Assembly (NCBI GenBank): GCA_036365515.1
Contig: CM070874.1
Location: 94,595,442 to 94,659,441 of the forward strand
Direction: 5' to 3'
DNA from: Torymus aiolomorphi
Lineage: Eukaryota; Arthropoda; Insecta; Hymenoptera; Torymidae
Length of the DNA: 64,000 nt
In this document: positions 1 to 11,780 of the stretch, piece after piece
Layout of the letters: each line of letters begins with the position of its first letter
How positions within the stretch are numbered: position 1 is the first letter of the stretch
The notes under the pieces: model-generated
The model's input: only the letters and a program-made list of their open reading frames with translations
Database searches by the model: none
What the model was told of the DNA's origin: nothing
Translations under genes and position numbers: made by a program

Positions 1-750
1 AAACAGGCTAGATCCTGGAGTCGAAGGTCGATCGAAAACGCAAAAAAAAAAAACTGTTTTGGACGCCGTAAATGGGTTTGATTTAGTAAATCGGTAGCAA
101 CAAATTCAAAACTGCAAAATTTTGTTATTGGTATGTTGCTAAGATGTTACACTTTTTCTGAATTTGGTGCTTCAAGATAGGCTAGATCCTGGAGTCGGAA
201 GTCAATCAGAAACGCAAAAAAACGTGTTTTGGATGTCGTAAATGGTGTTTTATTTCATAAAACGGTGAACAACAAATCAAAACTATGCACAATTTTTTTG
301 TTAGTATGTTTCTATGTTGTTACTATATTTCTGAATTTGTTCACTCAGAAAAAGGATCCTCCGGTACCAAAATAAAATTCCTGCTGAAAAAATCTTCCTG
401 CAATAAAAAGGACTTCCTCCCGTTCCGTAGAATCGTAGTTCGATTACAGGAACCGTGGTCTCCTGTTATATGAGGCCAATCCTCCTGCAGGAGGAGAATT
501 TTATGTTTTATTACAAGAATATTCTGTGTCAGTAATAAAGGAATGATATTTTGGGTCTTAGGTCCCCAAAACTCTATTTTATAAATATCCTTAAATTGCA
601 GTGTAAGACAAGTTTTATTGATAACAGAAGACACTAGGACTAGTATATAAATACTTAAAATAACGAAAGTCTTTTTATTCCATTTATGTACAACAATTTT
701 ATTTTTACATTCATTATTTATTTATTTTTTTGTTAATAATTATTATATAT

Positions 751-1012
751 TCTTGTTAATTGTAGCTAGTGGCCAAAATTACTACCAAAGTTTATCGTGA
801 GAAGGTGGCAAATAACAACAATAGTTTTTTTACGACGTTTGACGAACGGATAGTTCTCCGTAATACTCAGGAAAAACTACAGACTTTCTGCCTGAAGAGG
901 GACATAATCAATAAAGGATGTCCGAAACGTCGTAAAAAACTATTGTTGTTATTTGCCACCTTCTCACGACAAACTTTGGTAGTAATTTTGGCCACTAGCT
1001 ACAATTAACAAG
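751..1012. repeat. 262-bp near-perfect palindrome (MITE-like)
   Basis: The arms (about 751-842 and 922-1012) pair almost perfectly, from TCTTGTTAATTGTAGCTAG inward to the ACGACGTTT block, around a loop of about 80 nt. It sits inside the left arm of the foldback array. The short open frames through it are palindrome artefacts. Confidence 0.75.
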
Positions 1013-1339
1013 ATTATTAGACCACTACCATTAGCTGCTTTCACAAATAATTATTATATATACAGGAGGAATTCCTCTTATTGCGATGCAACATTATACT
1101 AAGCGGATATTCCTACTTCCATACGAAGTAAATATTATTCACCTCCGACAGGCAGATTCTAGTTGGTACAGGAAGATCGTTTTCTGAGTGTTGCTTTAAG
1201 ATAGGCTAAATCTCTAAGCCGAAAATCGATCAAAAACTCGATAAAAACGTATTTTGGACGGTGTAAATGATTTTTTATTTAGTAAATCGGTGAACAACAA
1301 AATTATAACTGTGTGAAATGTTGTTATTGTGAGCAATGA

Positions 1340-1985
1340 TTTTGTTAATATGTTGATAAGTTTATAGGCTTTTTTAAATCTCGAATAATTAAACAAACAA
1401 CTATTGGATATTTTGTTACTAATTTGTTGCCAATTTGTTACGCATACGGCGATTTTGTCCCTCGCATTATTTCCGAAAAAAAAAAAACAGCTGTAGGTCA
1501 ATTCATAAGCCAGACTATCGACGTTTGTATCTCCTTAGCGATTAGAGATAGCTACACTGGGGGTTTCGCTCAGACTTCGTCGGTAAGTTTCCGCTAATTT
1601 TTTACACTATATTCCCGTTTTTGTCACTCAAGCCGATTTCTAGACACAATCGCGAATGCATCTGAAGATCCGCTCCAGAAATGTCACTACCATATTTACT
1701 CAGCCATTAACGTTAGAAATAGCAGGTTTCGCCTGCCAGGGCGAAACCCGGTATAGCTATCTCTGATCGCTAAGGAAATACAAATGTCCATAATGTGATT
1801 TAAGAATTGACCTACAGCTGCGTTTTTTTTGGAAATAATGCGAGCGACAAAATCACCGTATGCGTAACAAATTGGCAACAAATTAGTAACACAATATCCA
1901 ATAGTTGTTTGTTTAATTATTCGAGATTTAAAAAAGCCTAAAAACTTATCAACATATTAACAAAATCATTGCTCCCAATAACACG
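1340..1985. repeat. Central inverted repeat of the foldback array
   Basis: The arms at about 1340-1560 and 1745-1985 are reverse complements; for example AACAAACAACTATTGGATA on the left has its complement near 1895-1915. The spacer of about 180 bp (1560-1740) is not repeated elsewhere in the window. Confidence 0.75.
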
Positions 1986-2207
1986 TGTTTGAAATTCCGA
2001 ACGTTCATAATGAACGAAATATTAACTTAAAGTTTCTAATTCTGGTTAGAATTACCCGGAGTGTGGTTTACTGGTGACTGCAGGAGTGAGAAGTGAAGAA
2101 ATACAGTTATTATCCGATTTTAAATGTATTAAGTAGATACATTCGGCTAAATTTCAAAATGGCAAAAATCTTTCGTTCACTATGAACGTTCGAAATTTCA
2201 AACACCT
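1983..2207 (-). mobile_element. 225-bp hAT-like MITE, copy 1
   Basis: The termini are ACGTGTTTGAAATT and AATTTCAAACACCT. Each end has a subterminal palindrome of the type GAACGTTCATNNTGAACG. It is flanked by a perfect 8-bp duplication CCAATAAC (1975-1982 and 2208-2215). The uninterrupted target can be seen in the complementary arm near 1318-1335. Two further copies with the same length and ends lie at 18195 and 48712 in the opposite orientation. The 8-bp duplication suggests hAT-type mobilisation. No coding sequence. Confidence 0.92.
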
Positions 2208-2385
2208 CCAATAACAGCATTTTTCACAGTTATAAATTTGTTGCTCACCGATTTACTAAGTAAAACCCATTTGCGGCGTCCAAAACAGGTTTTTTTTGCG
2301 TTTTCGATCGACCTTCGACTCCGGGATTTAATCGCTTTTGTAGCAGCAAATTCGAAAATAGCCTTAAAAATTAGAAACATATTAA

Positions 2386-3095
2386 CCCATTAATGCGCAA
2401 AACGCTAAATTTGGACATGAAACTTCGAGCCCACTGTGCTATTAGAAAAACAAATCCATTTTTGTTCAAAATCCTATATAAGGAGTTTTCGGGGATGCTC
2501 TTTCAGAATCTGGCACTTATTTTGTAAAAAAAAATCAAAATCATTATTTTTTTTTGCATTTAAAAAAAAAGTCACGAATTTTTTACGTTTTTCTTTTTAA
2601 ATCAATTTTTACTAACGTTGCTGCATTCAAATAAGCAAATTATTGCCAGAAATCACGTCCTGGATGTCTGAGGTTTTCAAAACCCTGGTTGAGAACTTTT
2701 TTTTCCCCCTTAGTTTTTCCCAAATGGCGGTTTTTGTGAAACAGCATGACCTTAAACTTCATGATTTTTTTTTTCTTGACAGCTTTGAACCTTACGAAAA
2801 AAAGTTATAGAACAAAAAATGTTTAGAATCATCCAAAAAACATGTGTGAATTTTTTCAATAATTTTTGAGGCATTTTAGAATTTTTCAAAAATAGGCCAT
2901 TTTGAAAAATTTGAAATTCACTCAAAAACTTCTGGAAAAATTTATAAATATTCTTTGATGATTCTGAGCACTTTTTGTTCTATAACTTTTTTTCGTAAAG
3001 CTAATGCTTTTCAATAAAAAAATGGATTTGTTTTTCTAACAGCACAGTGGGCGCGAAGTTTCATGTCCAAATTTAGCGTTTTGCGCATTAATGGG
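2386..3095. mobile_element. piggyBac-like MITE, 710 bp
   Basis: It is bounded by TTAA on both sides (2382-2385 and 3096-3099). The terminal inverted repeats begin CCCATTAATGCGCAAAACGC and extend about 75 bp. TTAA duplications with CCC...GGG ends are the signature of piggyBac elements. The interior is AT-rich and partly self-complementary. No transposase frame. It interrupts the right arm of the foldback array. Confidence 0.85.
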
Positions 3096-4071
3096 TTAAT
3101 AAGAACATGCCGCACAGCTACAAATTTGTTGCTCACGATTACTAAATAAACCCCCATTACAGCGACCAAAACACGTTTTTTTGCGTTTTCGATCGACTTC
3201 GACTCCCGGATCTAGCCTATTGTGAAGCATCAAATTCAGGACTACCGTAACAACTTAGCAACATGTTAAAAACAACATTCTATACAGTTATGAATTTGTT
3301 GCTTACCGTTTCACGAAGTAAAACACTATTTACGACGTCCAAAACGCGTTTTCGATCGACTTCCGTCTCCGGAATCTAGCCTATAGTGAAGCAACAAATT
3401 CAGGAATACTGTAAAAACGTGTATATTAGCAACATGTTTAAGACAACATTCGGCACTGTTATGAATTTGTTGCTTACCGATTTACAAAATAAAACCCCAT
3501 TAAAGCGACCAAACCCCGTTTTTTTGCATTTTCAATCGACTTCCGACTCCGGGATCTAGCCTATTGTGCACAACTTAGCAACATGTTAAAGACAACATTC
3601 TGCACGGCTATGAATTGGTTACTTACTGTTTTACGAAATAAAACACCATTTACAGCGTCCAAAAACACGTTTTCTTGCGTTTTCGATCGATTTTTGGACC
3701 CTAAACCTGGCCTATCTTGAAGCAAAAAATTACAATTTTCCGGAAATCGTAATTTAGCAACATATTAGCCTCAACGGTTGCCACAGTTTTGAATTTTCTA
3801 CTTACCGTTTTACTAAATAAAACACAATTTATAGCGCCCCAAAGTCGATTTCTTACTTTCCCGTTGAACTATCGATTTTGGGTCCAACCCGATCTCAAAG
3901 CAACAAATTAGCAATAAATTATCCTATAATAGTTTTTTGAATTATTCAAGATTTTAAAAAATTACATAAGTCGGTTAATCGCTGGGTTCCGCCACTAGGC
4001 GCCATTTTGATTGTGTAGATTTGGGACCTAGCCTATCTTGACGCAACAAATTAGCAACAAATTATGCCACC

Positions 4072-4503
4072 TGTACCGTCAAAAAATGTTTTGTCGTTCA
4101 AAAGTTATAACTGTGGCCGTGCCAGCTTAAGTCTTAAGGTAGCACGGCCCGAATAACTCGGAAACGGCTGGAGCAACGAAAGCGGGATTAGCGTAAAAAA
4201 TTAGCAACAAATTAGCAACAAAATATCCCACAGTAGTTTGTTGAATTTTTCAAGATTTTAAAAAATTACGTAAGTCGGGTGATGGCTGGGTACTGCCACT
4301 AGGCGCCATTTTGATTTTTAAGATTTGGGACCTAGCCTATATTGAAGCAACAAATTAGCAACAAATTATGCCACCTGTCCCGTCAAAAAATGTTTTGTCG
4401 TTCAAAAGTTATAACTGTGGCCGTGCCAGCTTAAGTCTTAAGGTAGCACGGCCTGAATAACTCGGAAAGGCTGGAGCAACAAAATCGGGATTAGCGTAAC
4501 AAA
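4072..4503. repeat. 306-bp tandem repeat, about 1.4 copies
   Basis: CGTCAAAAAATGTTTTGTCG recurs at about 4078 and 4384, followed each time by a stretch with a GGCCGTGC...GCACGGCC hairpin around CTTAAG and by AGCAACAAATTAGCAAC runs. A diverged earlier unit precedes at about 3900-4070. It forms the outermost part of the foldback array. Confidence 0.8.
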
Positions 4504-4704
4504 TTAGCAACAAATTAGCAACAAATTAACAACTAGTTTTCGAGAGGGCGTTGGAGAGTGCCGTGCTAAGTTAATAGACGTAGTTACGGCCACCTTTTGT
4601 CTGTTTGCTCTGGCAGCGGTCTAGCAAAAGTCTGGTCTGGCAAGTTTTTCCATGAGTAAACAATCGATTTTTCAAGGGCGAGGATGGTTATGCAAAGTGG
4701 CCAT

Positions 4705-4860
4705 AACCAGACTTTCGCCAGACTTCCGCCAGTTTACCCTGCCAGAGCAAAGAAACAAAAGTGTTCGTAAGCAGACTCGCCAGACCGCTGCCACACTTTC
4801 GTCAGACCGCTACCAGACTTTCGCCAGATTGTCGCCAGACTGCCGTCAGACTTCTTTTTT
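4705..4860. repeat. Minisatellite built on CGCCAGACT
   Basis: Short direct repeats of the type CCAGACTTTCGCCAGACTT recur about ten times with small changes. An inverted trace (GTCTGGTCTGGC) lies just upstream near 4630. The 94-codon open frame across it is not convincing as a protein. Confidence 0.65.
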
Positions 4861-4879
4861 TTTACACGGGCAGCTTGTT

Positions 4880-6016
4880 CAACCTGTTTTATGGATGTAT
4901 TTATATTCTATTATAAATAATAACATGAATCTATAAACGAAAAAAAATTGAATAACATAATTATGTTCAAAGAAATATGTATTATCCAGATAAGCCACAC
5001 AGGGTGTCCGTTTTGCCCGGAGCACACACAATCACATTTGAAAAAAAAATTATAAATAAAAAATGTTATCGTGATTAATCGAATGATTGTGTAAAATAGA
5101 AATAAATGAAGATAGTACGGATGAAAACTATATTCATAAAAAGATTTGCCCGGGTCACGGCAATATAGGTATGGAACTTTTGTAAAACGTGTATATTAGG
5201 ATATGATAACAAACGTGTATGTCTATCTGTAGGATATAATCAATTACTAAGGTGCAAATATATCGTCATCAAGTTGTGATCTTTAGCCCTTTAATTATTA
5301 ATATACCTGTTTTATAAACGTCGAAATTTGATATAAACTGTCGAAATAAAACTTTTATTTTAAATGTATATTTGATATCAAGGAGCGCGGGAGCGCTCCG
5401 AAGGCAAGTATAGAAGAAGCCTAAAGGAGCGACCCGTGCTACATATACATTGAAATGGGTGTACGAAAAATTCAATGTGCTTTTGCGTATATTGCGTTAG
5501 TTTTTACTATATAACATATCCCTCTTAATTGAAAGCCATTTCATTACTCTACTCAAATCAAAAGATTTTATTTAAAAATATTATCTCGTTCAAAAGATAT
5601 AGAGAGCTGAATTTTTTTATGTGCTGTTTCCTTTCCCAACTTTTCTTCTCCTTGTTCAGATATCCGGTTTGCAGCTCTTACGACACTTCCGGTTGTCGTC
5701 TATTTTACGCTTGTATATCTATATATATATTTATATATATAGTACATATACACACCCGTATCTGGTCGACGCCTAACCTTACATATAACATGTCAGTATC
5801 TTTATATACAAATGTCATCATTTAGTGAGTTAGTTAATAATAATATATTTCAAAGACCTCAAGAAATCAACTAATTATGAGAAGAATTATGTGTATCAAT
5901 CAACGGGGAAAATAACTTTTATTAGTTAGATAAGTACTTATTATATATATACATACAGATACATATACAGATTATTTCATTTTGGATGAATTGGAATGGA
6001 TTTGACTGAAAAAATA
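4880..6016. other. AT-rich sequence with no gene seen
   Basis: This holds AT dinucleotide runs (about 5715-5745) and scattered short open frames without recognisable protein content. Nothing else is supported. Confidence 0.5.
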
Positions 6017-6568
6017 TAACCTATATAAGCAGCTGTGAATATCAATGGGCAATAGCAATATGTTATAATCAGATAAGTAGCAAACTTTTATTATAAAGTT
6101 ATAAATCAATAAAGTTTATAATAAGTATTGTTACTTTGTGAAATCTTGTTTTTATTTTTACAGAGTATATCAGAAAATGTAAGGATTATTACCAAGTAAA
6201 TCGATCACTGTTAAAAAATAGTTTTTAACAAAGAAGAGTTCATTAATTATAATTAATTATTCAAGTTCATCGAAAAAGTAGGGTAGGCTAACCGTCTTCT
6301 GTATGTCCATGAGTCTCAAGAAATTTTTAAATCTTCAAGTGGATTGGAAAATAACCTATGCAAGCAGCTGTGAATATCAATGGGCAATAGCAATATATTA
6401 TAATCAGATAAGTAGCAAACTTTTATTATCAAGTTATAAATCAATAAAGTTTATAATAAGTATTGTTACTTTGTGAAATCTTGTTTTTGTTTTTACAGAG
6501 TATATCAGAAAATATAAGGATATTACCAAGTAAATAGATAACTGTCAAAAAATATTTTTTAACAAAGA
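6017..6568. repeat. Tandem duplication of about 215 bp, 333 bp apart
   Basis: AAGCAGCTGTGAATATCAAT begins near-identical blocks at about 6028 and 6367. Both contain a TTTTTACAG splice-acceptor-like site followed by AGTATATCAGAAAAT. The duplication lies directly upstream of the RNA polymerase III-like fragment, so it may represent duplicated intron/exon borders of a decayed gene. Confidence 0.75.
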
Positions 6569-6654
6569 AGACTTCATTAATTATTATCTTACAGATATTA
6601 TACCAGAAGATTTTTTCGACTCATTTTGGAAATATGGAGATATATGTAATATAG

Positions 6655-6942
6655 CCAATAATGTTGAGTTCTAATTGTGTACTGTCTGAAAAATCTAATT
6701 TTGAATTAGCAAAAATGAACGAGTGCCCTCATGACCCTGGTGGTTATTTTATTATTAATGGACAAGAAAAAGTTATTTTAATACAAGAACAGACGTTTAA
6801 GAATAGAATAATTTATATTAAAGAAGATAGTAAGAATATAATACTACTCAAGAAAGAAAAACCAAACCAATATTATTATGGTAGAGCAGGCAAATACTAT
6901 TTACGACACAATATTTTTCAAGATGTATCTATATATTCTTAA
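6655..6942 (+). pseudogene. Fragment like RNA polymerase III second-largest subunit
   Basis: The open frame from ATG 6661 (93 codons) contains SSNCVLSEKSNFELAKMNE, CPHDPGGYFIINGQEKVILI and KYYLRHN. These match the conserved region of the RPC2/POLR3B family, which normally exceeds 1,100 residues. The match appears to begin at PIML just before the ATG (about 6655), right after an AG dinucleotide, so this looks like one exon or a retained piece of one. The frame ends at TAA 6940-6942, where the family protein continues. No other part of the gene is visible nearby. It is either a duplicated exon that has decayed or an exon of a strongly diverged paralogue; a working gene is unlikely. Confidence 0.65.
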
Positions 6943-7235
6943 CATGAAAATTTTTCATATGAGATATAATTTTAGAAAAATGTTAAAAATTTGTCTTCAT
7001 ATTTGACAGGGCAAATAGAGTAAGTGGATCTCAATGAAGAAAATGACAGTTTCATTGCTTTCAATGAATCACACATAAAACAAACAACAACTAAGATGTT
7101 TATTTAGACAGTATTGGGCACATAAAACAAACAACAACTAAGATGTTAATTTAGACAGTATAAAAATATGAACTAAAAGCTTCATTTTAAGATCTAATTT
7201 GTTCAAAAAAATATCGATCCCTTTAGTATTTATGT
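6943..7235. other. Short AT-rich spacer with a local repeat
   Basis: CACATAAAACAAACAACAAC with the ATGTT..TTTAGACAGTAT tail occurs twice (about 7070 and 7119). No gene is seen. Confidence 0.5.
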
Positions 7236-7712
7236 AATTGAGGGGACGCGTGGAATAAGGGGCTAAGTCGACTTATACCCTTTTTCCGCCCATCGGTTAA
7301 ATGAGACCTACAGAACATTACCTATCACCATGCAAAATATTACACGCCAAAAATTTATTATTATTTTTTTAGAAAAATGTTTATATTAATGTTATTATTT
7401 TTGTTTTGACATTTAATTTGTGAAATAAAATTATATTTGCATTTTTGACTGATTAATCCTTGACTTACTTTATTAAATTTGGTAATATTCGGAAAAAGGG
7501 TCTAACTCATTTTTTTTTAATTCTTATAATTTTTTTTATGGTTATATAATATATCAAAGTTTTATCATAAAATGTTTCATTCATTGTTAGCTTTCATTTG
7601 ATAAAAGTTTTATTCATATTGGTTAAGCCAATAAAAATTTTTATTGTTTTTATTGATTATCTCAAAATGTAAGTTTTTGAGTTAGCCCCTTATTCCGAAT
7701 AGCCCCTCAATT
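7236..7712. mobile_element. 477-bp terminal-inverted-repeat element
   Basis: The ends AATTGAGGGG...GGAATAAGGGGCTAA at 7236 are repeated inverted at about 7680-7712. The interior is AT-rich with no frame. The target duplication is unclear (possibly TGT on both sides), so the superfamily is not assigned. Confidence 0.7.
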
Positions 7713-8131
7713 TGTCTTCTTAATAATAATCTTTGAAAGTATAAAATAAGGTATGTATATAAGTTTTTCCTGCAAACTGAAAACATAAAAAGAATGATAT
7801 TTTCATATGACTTTACAATAATTAATAGTATTGTTAAATTATCATCATACCTAAGAATATACGCGTTTGATTATATTATTTCAAAAAATTTTACTAATGT
7901 AATCATTTTTCGAGCTCCTTGAAGAAACATTCAAATTTAAAACTTTTGTGAATAACAATACTATCATTTACTAAAGATACTAAAAATACACTATACTATA
8001 ATAAACCCTCATAATGTTATCACACTGTGTAATTATTATTTTCTCTTAAAAAGTTGTGAAATATATCTAAAAAAACATTTTACAAAAGTTTAAACTAAAA
8101 CAAGTATTAGTCTCTCCCGCCCTCCCACCCT

Positions 8132-8211
<80 letters not shown>

Positions 8212-8238
8212 TCCCCTCCCCTCTCTCACCCTCTCTCA
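7713..8238. repeat. AT-rich spacer and (CT)n microsatellite
   Basis: The spacer to about 8100 holds nothing recognisable except a piece near 7735 that matches the complement of about 12900-12945. A (TC)n run of about 75 nt follows (about 8130-8205) and grades into CT-rich sequence. Confidence 0.75.
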
Positions 8239-8503
8239 CAACTTCCGTGAAACTGAGTACCAAAAACTTTAATGAGAGCTTAAATATTTTTTTAAAACAA
8301 TCAACACGTTTTTTAAAGGCTATTTTTTGAGTACGTTAAATTCTAACAACACAATTTGTCTAGTCCTTTTATTTCTTCGAATCTCATCTATTCAATAAGC
8401 ACTCTCTACAGATGGTAATAATTTTTTTCATGACTGTACAAATAATCTATAAAATAATAATATTTATGATTTTGTAAAAGAAATCAAATAAATACGAATG
8501 AAA

Positions 8504-9210
8504 TAGTACATTACGATACGTGGGCCGGAAATTGGATTTCCGGGCCGTGCGTGGTATGACGCCCGAGGCGAAGCCGAGGGCGTCATGACGCACGGCCAGG
8601 GCATCCAATTTCCGGCCCAAGTATTGTATACTATTTTTCTTACTCCCTGGCCGAAAGTACGTCCTGTAATTGTTAAATAATTGATAAAATTGCGTTGTCG
8701 TCTGCTAGCTGTGTTTGATAGTTTTTCTTTCGGCCCGCTCGATAGTACTGCCTCTGTCGGCCGCTTTGGGTAGCTCGGTCGATATTACCGACTGTTTTTT
8801 CTTTCGGCCCGGCGTGTAGAGCTGGTTTTTTGGCCGTCTGCTACTTTCGCTGTTACAGAGATGGTTTGATGCCCGCCCGACATTTGCAAGACCGAGGCGA
8901 AGCCGAGAATTTGCTGGTCGGGGCGGGCATCAGAAACACATTCATTAAAAAAAGACAACACCACTTTTTATTTCAACTAACTCTTTTTTCTCGTCACCCG
9001 TGCACTTCCCTCTGTTTATTTAGTACGTGTCTAACCTTCACACCGCACAAACATCTTTCTTCGGACATGCGCGCGGGCGCTCAAGCGCCGCGGGTCAGGA
9101 AATTTCGGCAGCCAATCAGAGCGCGCGGTTGGTCTAAAATAGGATGCGAAAGTTTCTCTTTCGGCCCTGAGATGCGGGCCGGAAGTACGTACTTTCGGGT
9201 GGGCGAGTAA
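8504..9210 (+). mobile_element. TAGTAC hairpin element, copy A (707 bp)
   Basis: The insertion is defined by comparison with the uninterrupted complementary arm near 12705-12720. It starts TAGTACATTACGATACG and ends GGGCGAGTAA, flanked by GAAA (8500-8503, 9211-9214). It holds a terminal hairpin (8522-8618) with loop GAGGCGAAGCCGAG and a second hairpin (8867-8932) with the same loop. Inverted blocks reading TTTTTCTTACTC and GAAAGTACG bound the main body. A related element lies in reverse orientation at 37380-38286. A 126-codon open frame across it is not considered real. Confidence 0.8.
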
Positions 9211-9753
9211 GAAAAAGTCTTTTAATTGTTTGAGTCATTGTATGCTGAACAAATTATATGTAAGTAAGTACATTCAAATTGTTCACTGCAAATCAAACAA
9301 ACGAAAGTTGTGAAATCAATTATCGTAATCAAGTAATGCAAACAACTCTCGGAAAGTACTGTATGACTGTTCTCAGAAATATATTCAAATTTGTTCATCT
9401 TTCTGCGCTATACAAATTAAACACAAGAAAGTACTGAAATCAATTTATCGTAGTCAAGTACCGGCCATAAGTTAACTTGACTGACATAATAGAACTTTTC
9501 GTATCTAGCGTGTAAATTACATTTTACGCCCACGTTGTAACTTCAAAATTATTCAGCCAGCGGGCATAAAATACTACTTAGCGCCCAAGTGGCCCAATAG
9601 CTCACATACTCTTACAAAACTTTATAGAACCTACCCACTTTACGCCCATGTGGGCGAAAATTGTTTTAATTATATAACTATAATGCCTTCTCTTTATTTC
9701 TAAAATTCATAAGAATTTTTTTAGATATTTACGAAAAGTCAAAGCCTATATAA

Positions 9754-10671
9754 AAAAATTACATAGTTACCAACACATCACTATTTTTCATGATTCTTTC
9801 TCAATTTTGAACTTTCTATAATATTACGCACCTTGGGAGGAAAAGAGAAGTCTAGAGCTGCTCTAGCAGGGGTGGTCCTCCGATCTCCCATACATACTTG
9901 GCGGGCCCGACGATTTGCAGTTTACCGGTGGGCTACTTAAATATAGAATACAAAATTTTTGCATAAATTCATTAACAATATTTATACCTATAAGTCTACT
10001 ATAAATAATTACACTGGCTTTAATTTTTAATTGGTACCGTTAAGTACAACATCCCTATATGTGCAGAATCATGATTTACTTTTATTACCCACAATATTTT
10101 TCTTTGTGTCCGTCCTTTTTAAACGAGAATAAAATAAAAAATTCATATAAATTTATAGTCTACTTCTAAAGTGCTTTACATTTTACTAACAGTTTTATAA
10201 GCAACCTATTGTGTATCCTTTTCCCGCGTGTAAATATCATATACGATCTCATATGAGAATTTCAGGCATCGCATATCTCGTATCAGATCTCGATATGCGA
10301 TGTCATCTGCAATTTTATATATTATGGGATTACATATGAGATCTCATATGATACTTTCAGGCGGGTTTGCACTTTCTATTTAAAAACAGAGTGATAGATT
10401 CACGGATCAGTAGTTAATATGTAGAAGCAACCCATTTATACATTATATCCGATCTTTAAACATATGAATATTTATATGAAAATGACCATGTCTTACACCT
10501 TGAACTGCAAATCGTCGGGCCCGCCAACTATGTATGGGAGATCGGAGGACCACCCCTGCTAGAGCAGCTCTAGACTTCTCTTTTCCTCCCAAGGTGCGTA
10601 ATATTATAGAAAGTTCAAAATTGAGAAAGAATCATGAAAAATAGTGATGTGTTGATAACTATGTAATTTTT
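9754..10671. mobile_element. Nested 918-bp inverted-repeat element
   Basis: Terminal inverted repeats of about 170 bp start AAAAATTACATAGTTA and include TCCTCCGATCTCCCATACAT. They are found at about 9754-9925 and, inverted, at about 10500-10671. The interior is AT-rich, with partly palindromic ATATGAGATCTCATATG-like stretches (about 10235-10355). No gene. Confidence 0.8.
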
Positions 10672-10789
10672 GCTTCCTCCTAGAGGCAGCTTTGTGATAG
10701 TAATTTTTTGAGTTGTTGTAAAAACATGTTATAATTGATATTCGAGGTGTTAGGAACCAAAGTACATGATTTTTGAAAAATGTCTGTAT

Positions 10790-11000
<211 letters not shown>

Positions 11001-11089
11001 CGCCTGGATCTCAGCTTCTACTGATCGATTTTAACCGGACAGGTCTCATTCTTTTTTTTTGTGTGATGGCGGGTCAAAAATCCGTTTTT

Positions 11090-11780
11090 TGACTGGACCG
11101 ATTCGTTTTTGTTTTATTTCGAATTTTCGATTTTCTCAAAATTGTTTTTGGCTTTTTTTCAATGATAGAATCGAGACATTTAAATCTAATGGGTAGCATT
11201 CGAAACAGCGTAAAAAAACCTATAAATTAAAAAAAAAATTTCTCTAGCTATCCCGGTTCTCTTGTTATTGACAAAAACGTGTTTTTTTTTTTAAAAAGCT
11301 TATAATTCCGAAACTAAACGGTCAATTTTTTTGAGAAAAATCACGATAATGCAGAATATAAATAGCTATAAACTCTAAAAATTTGAATCCATTCTTTTGG
11401 TTAGTTTTTGAGAAAAAAATTGAAAAATGAAAAAAACTAGTTTTCTATGTCCAACGATTACGGAAGTAAAATTGACTTAATCGCTTTAAAATTCCTTGTA
11501 GAGGTAGATTTTGTATAGTTCTCGGTCGAGTTCTTTGGGCAAAATGATTGGTCTAGAAATTTCAAAGATATTTGAGGTTAAAGTTTTTTTAACTTTTTTT
11601 TCAAATCGTAATTTCTCGAGAACGGCTCTATGTATCTGGATCGGATGGGTAGCATTCGAAAGGGAATTAAAATATCTATATTTGGAAAAAAAAATTTTAT
11701 GTCTAGCTATCACAGTTCTTTTGTTATGAACAAAAACAAAAACGTGTTTTTTTCAAAAAAGCTTATAACTCCTTAATCCT
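11090..11780. repeat. Diverged tandem duplication, about 450-bp spacing
   Basis: GGGTAGCATTCGAAA, TCTAGCTATC and AAAAACGTGTTTTTTT followed by AAAAGCTTATAA occur in the same order at about 11190-11305 and about 11645-11775. The two copies have diverged substantially. No gene. Confidence 0.7.

Larger units (their letters stand above)
1..4510. repeat. Giant foldback repeat array, left end outside window
   Basis: Units of about 175 bp containing GGCTAGATCCTGGAGTCG, a GATCGAAAACGC stretch and AACAAATTC lie head-to-tail at 1-300 and again near 1196-1330. The same units occur in inverted orientation at about 2215-2370, 3110-3260, 3290-3420, 3460-3570, 3600-3730 and 3790-3900. The two arrays face each other across a central inverted repeat (1340-1985), the plan of a foldback element. 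The left terminus is not in the window and no right terminus or target duplication could be fixed near 4510. Other elements are nested in both arms. No coding capacity is seen. Confidence 0.7.

Noticed and set aside
8830..9210. 126-codon frame in TAGTAC element copy A
   Set aside because: It crosses a hairpin, has no counterpart in copy B and resembles no protein family.
10235..10355. Possible CRISPR-like or operator array of ATATGAGATCTCATATG motifs
   Set aside because: The palindromes are irregularly spaced, AT-rich and inside an inverted-repeat element; there are no spacers of constant length.
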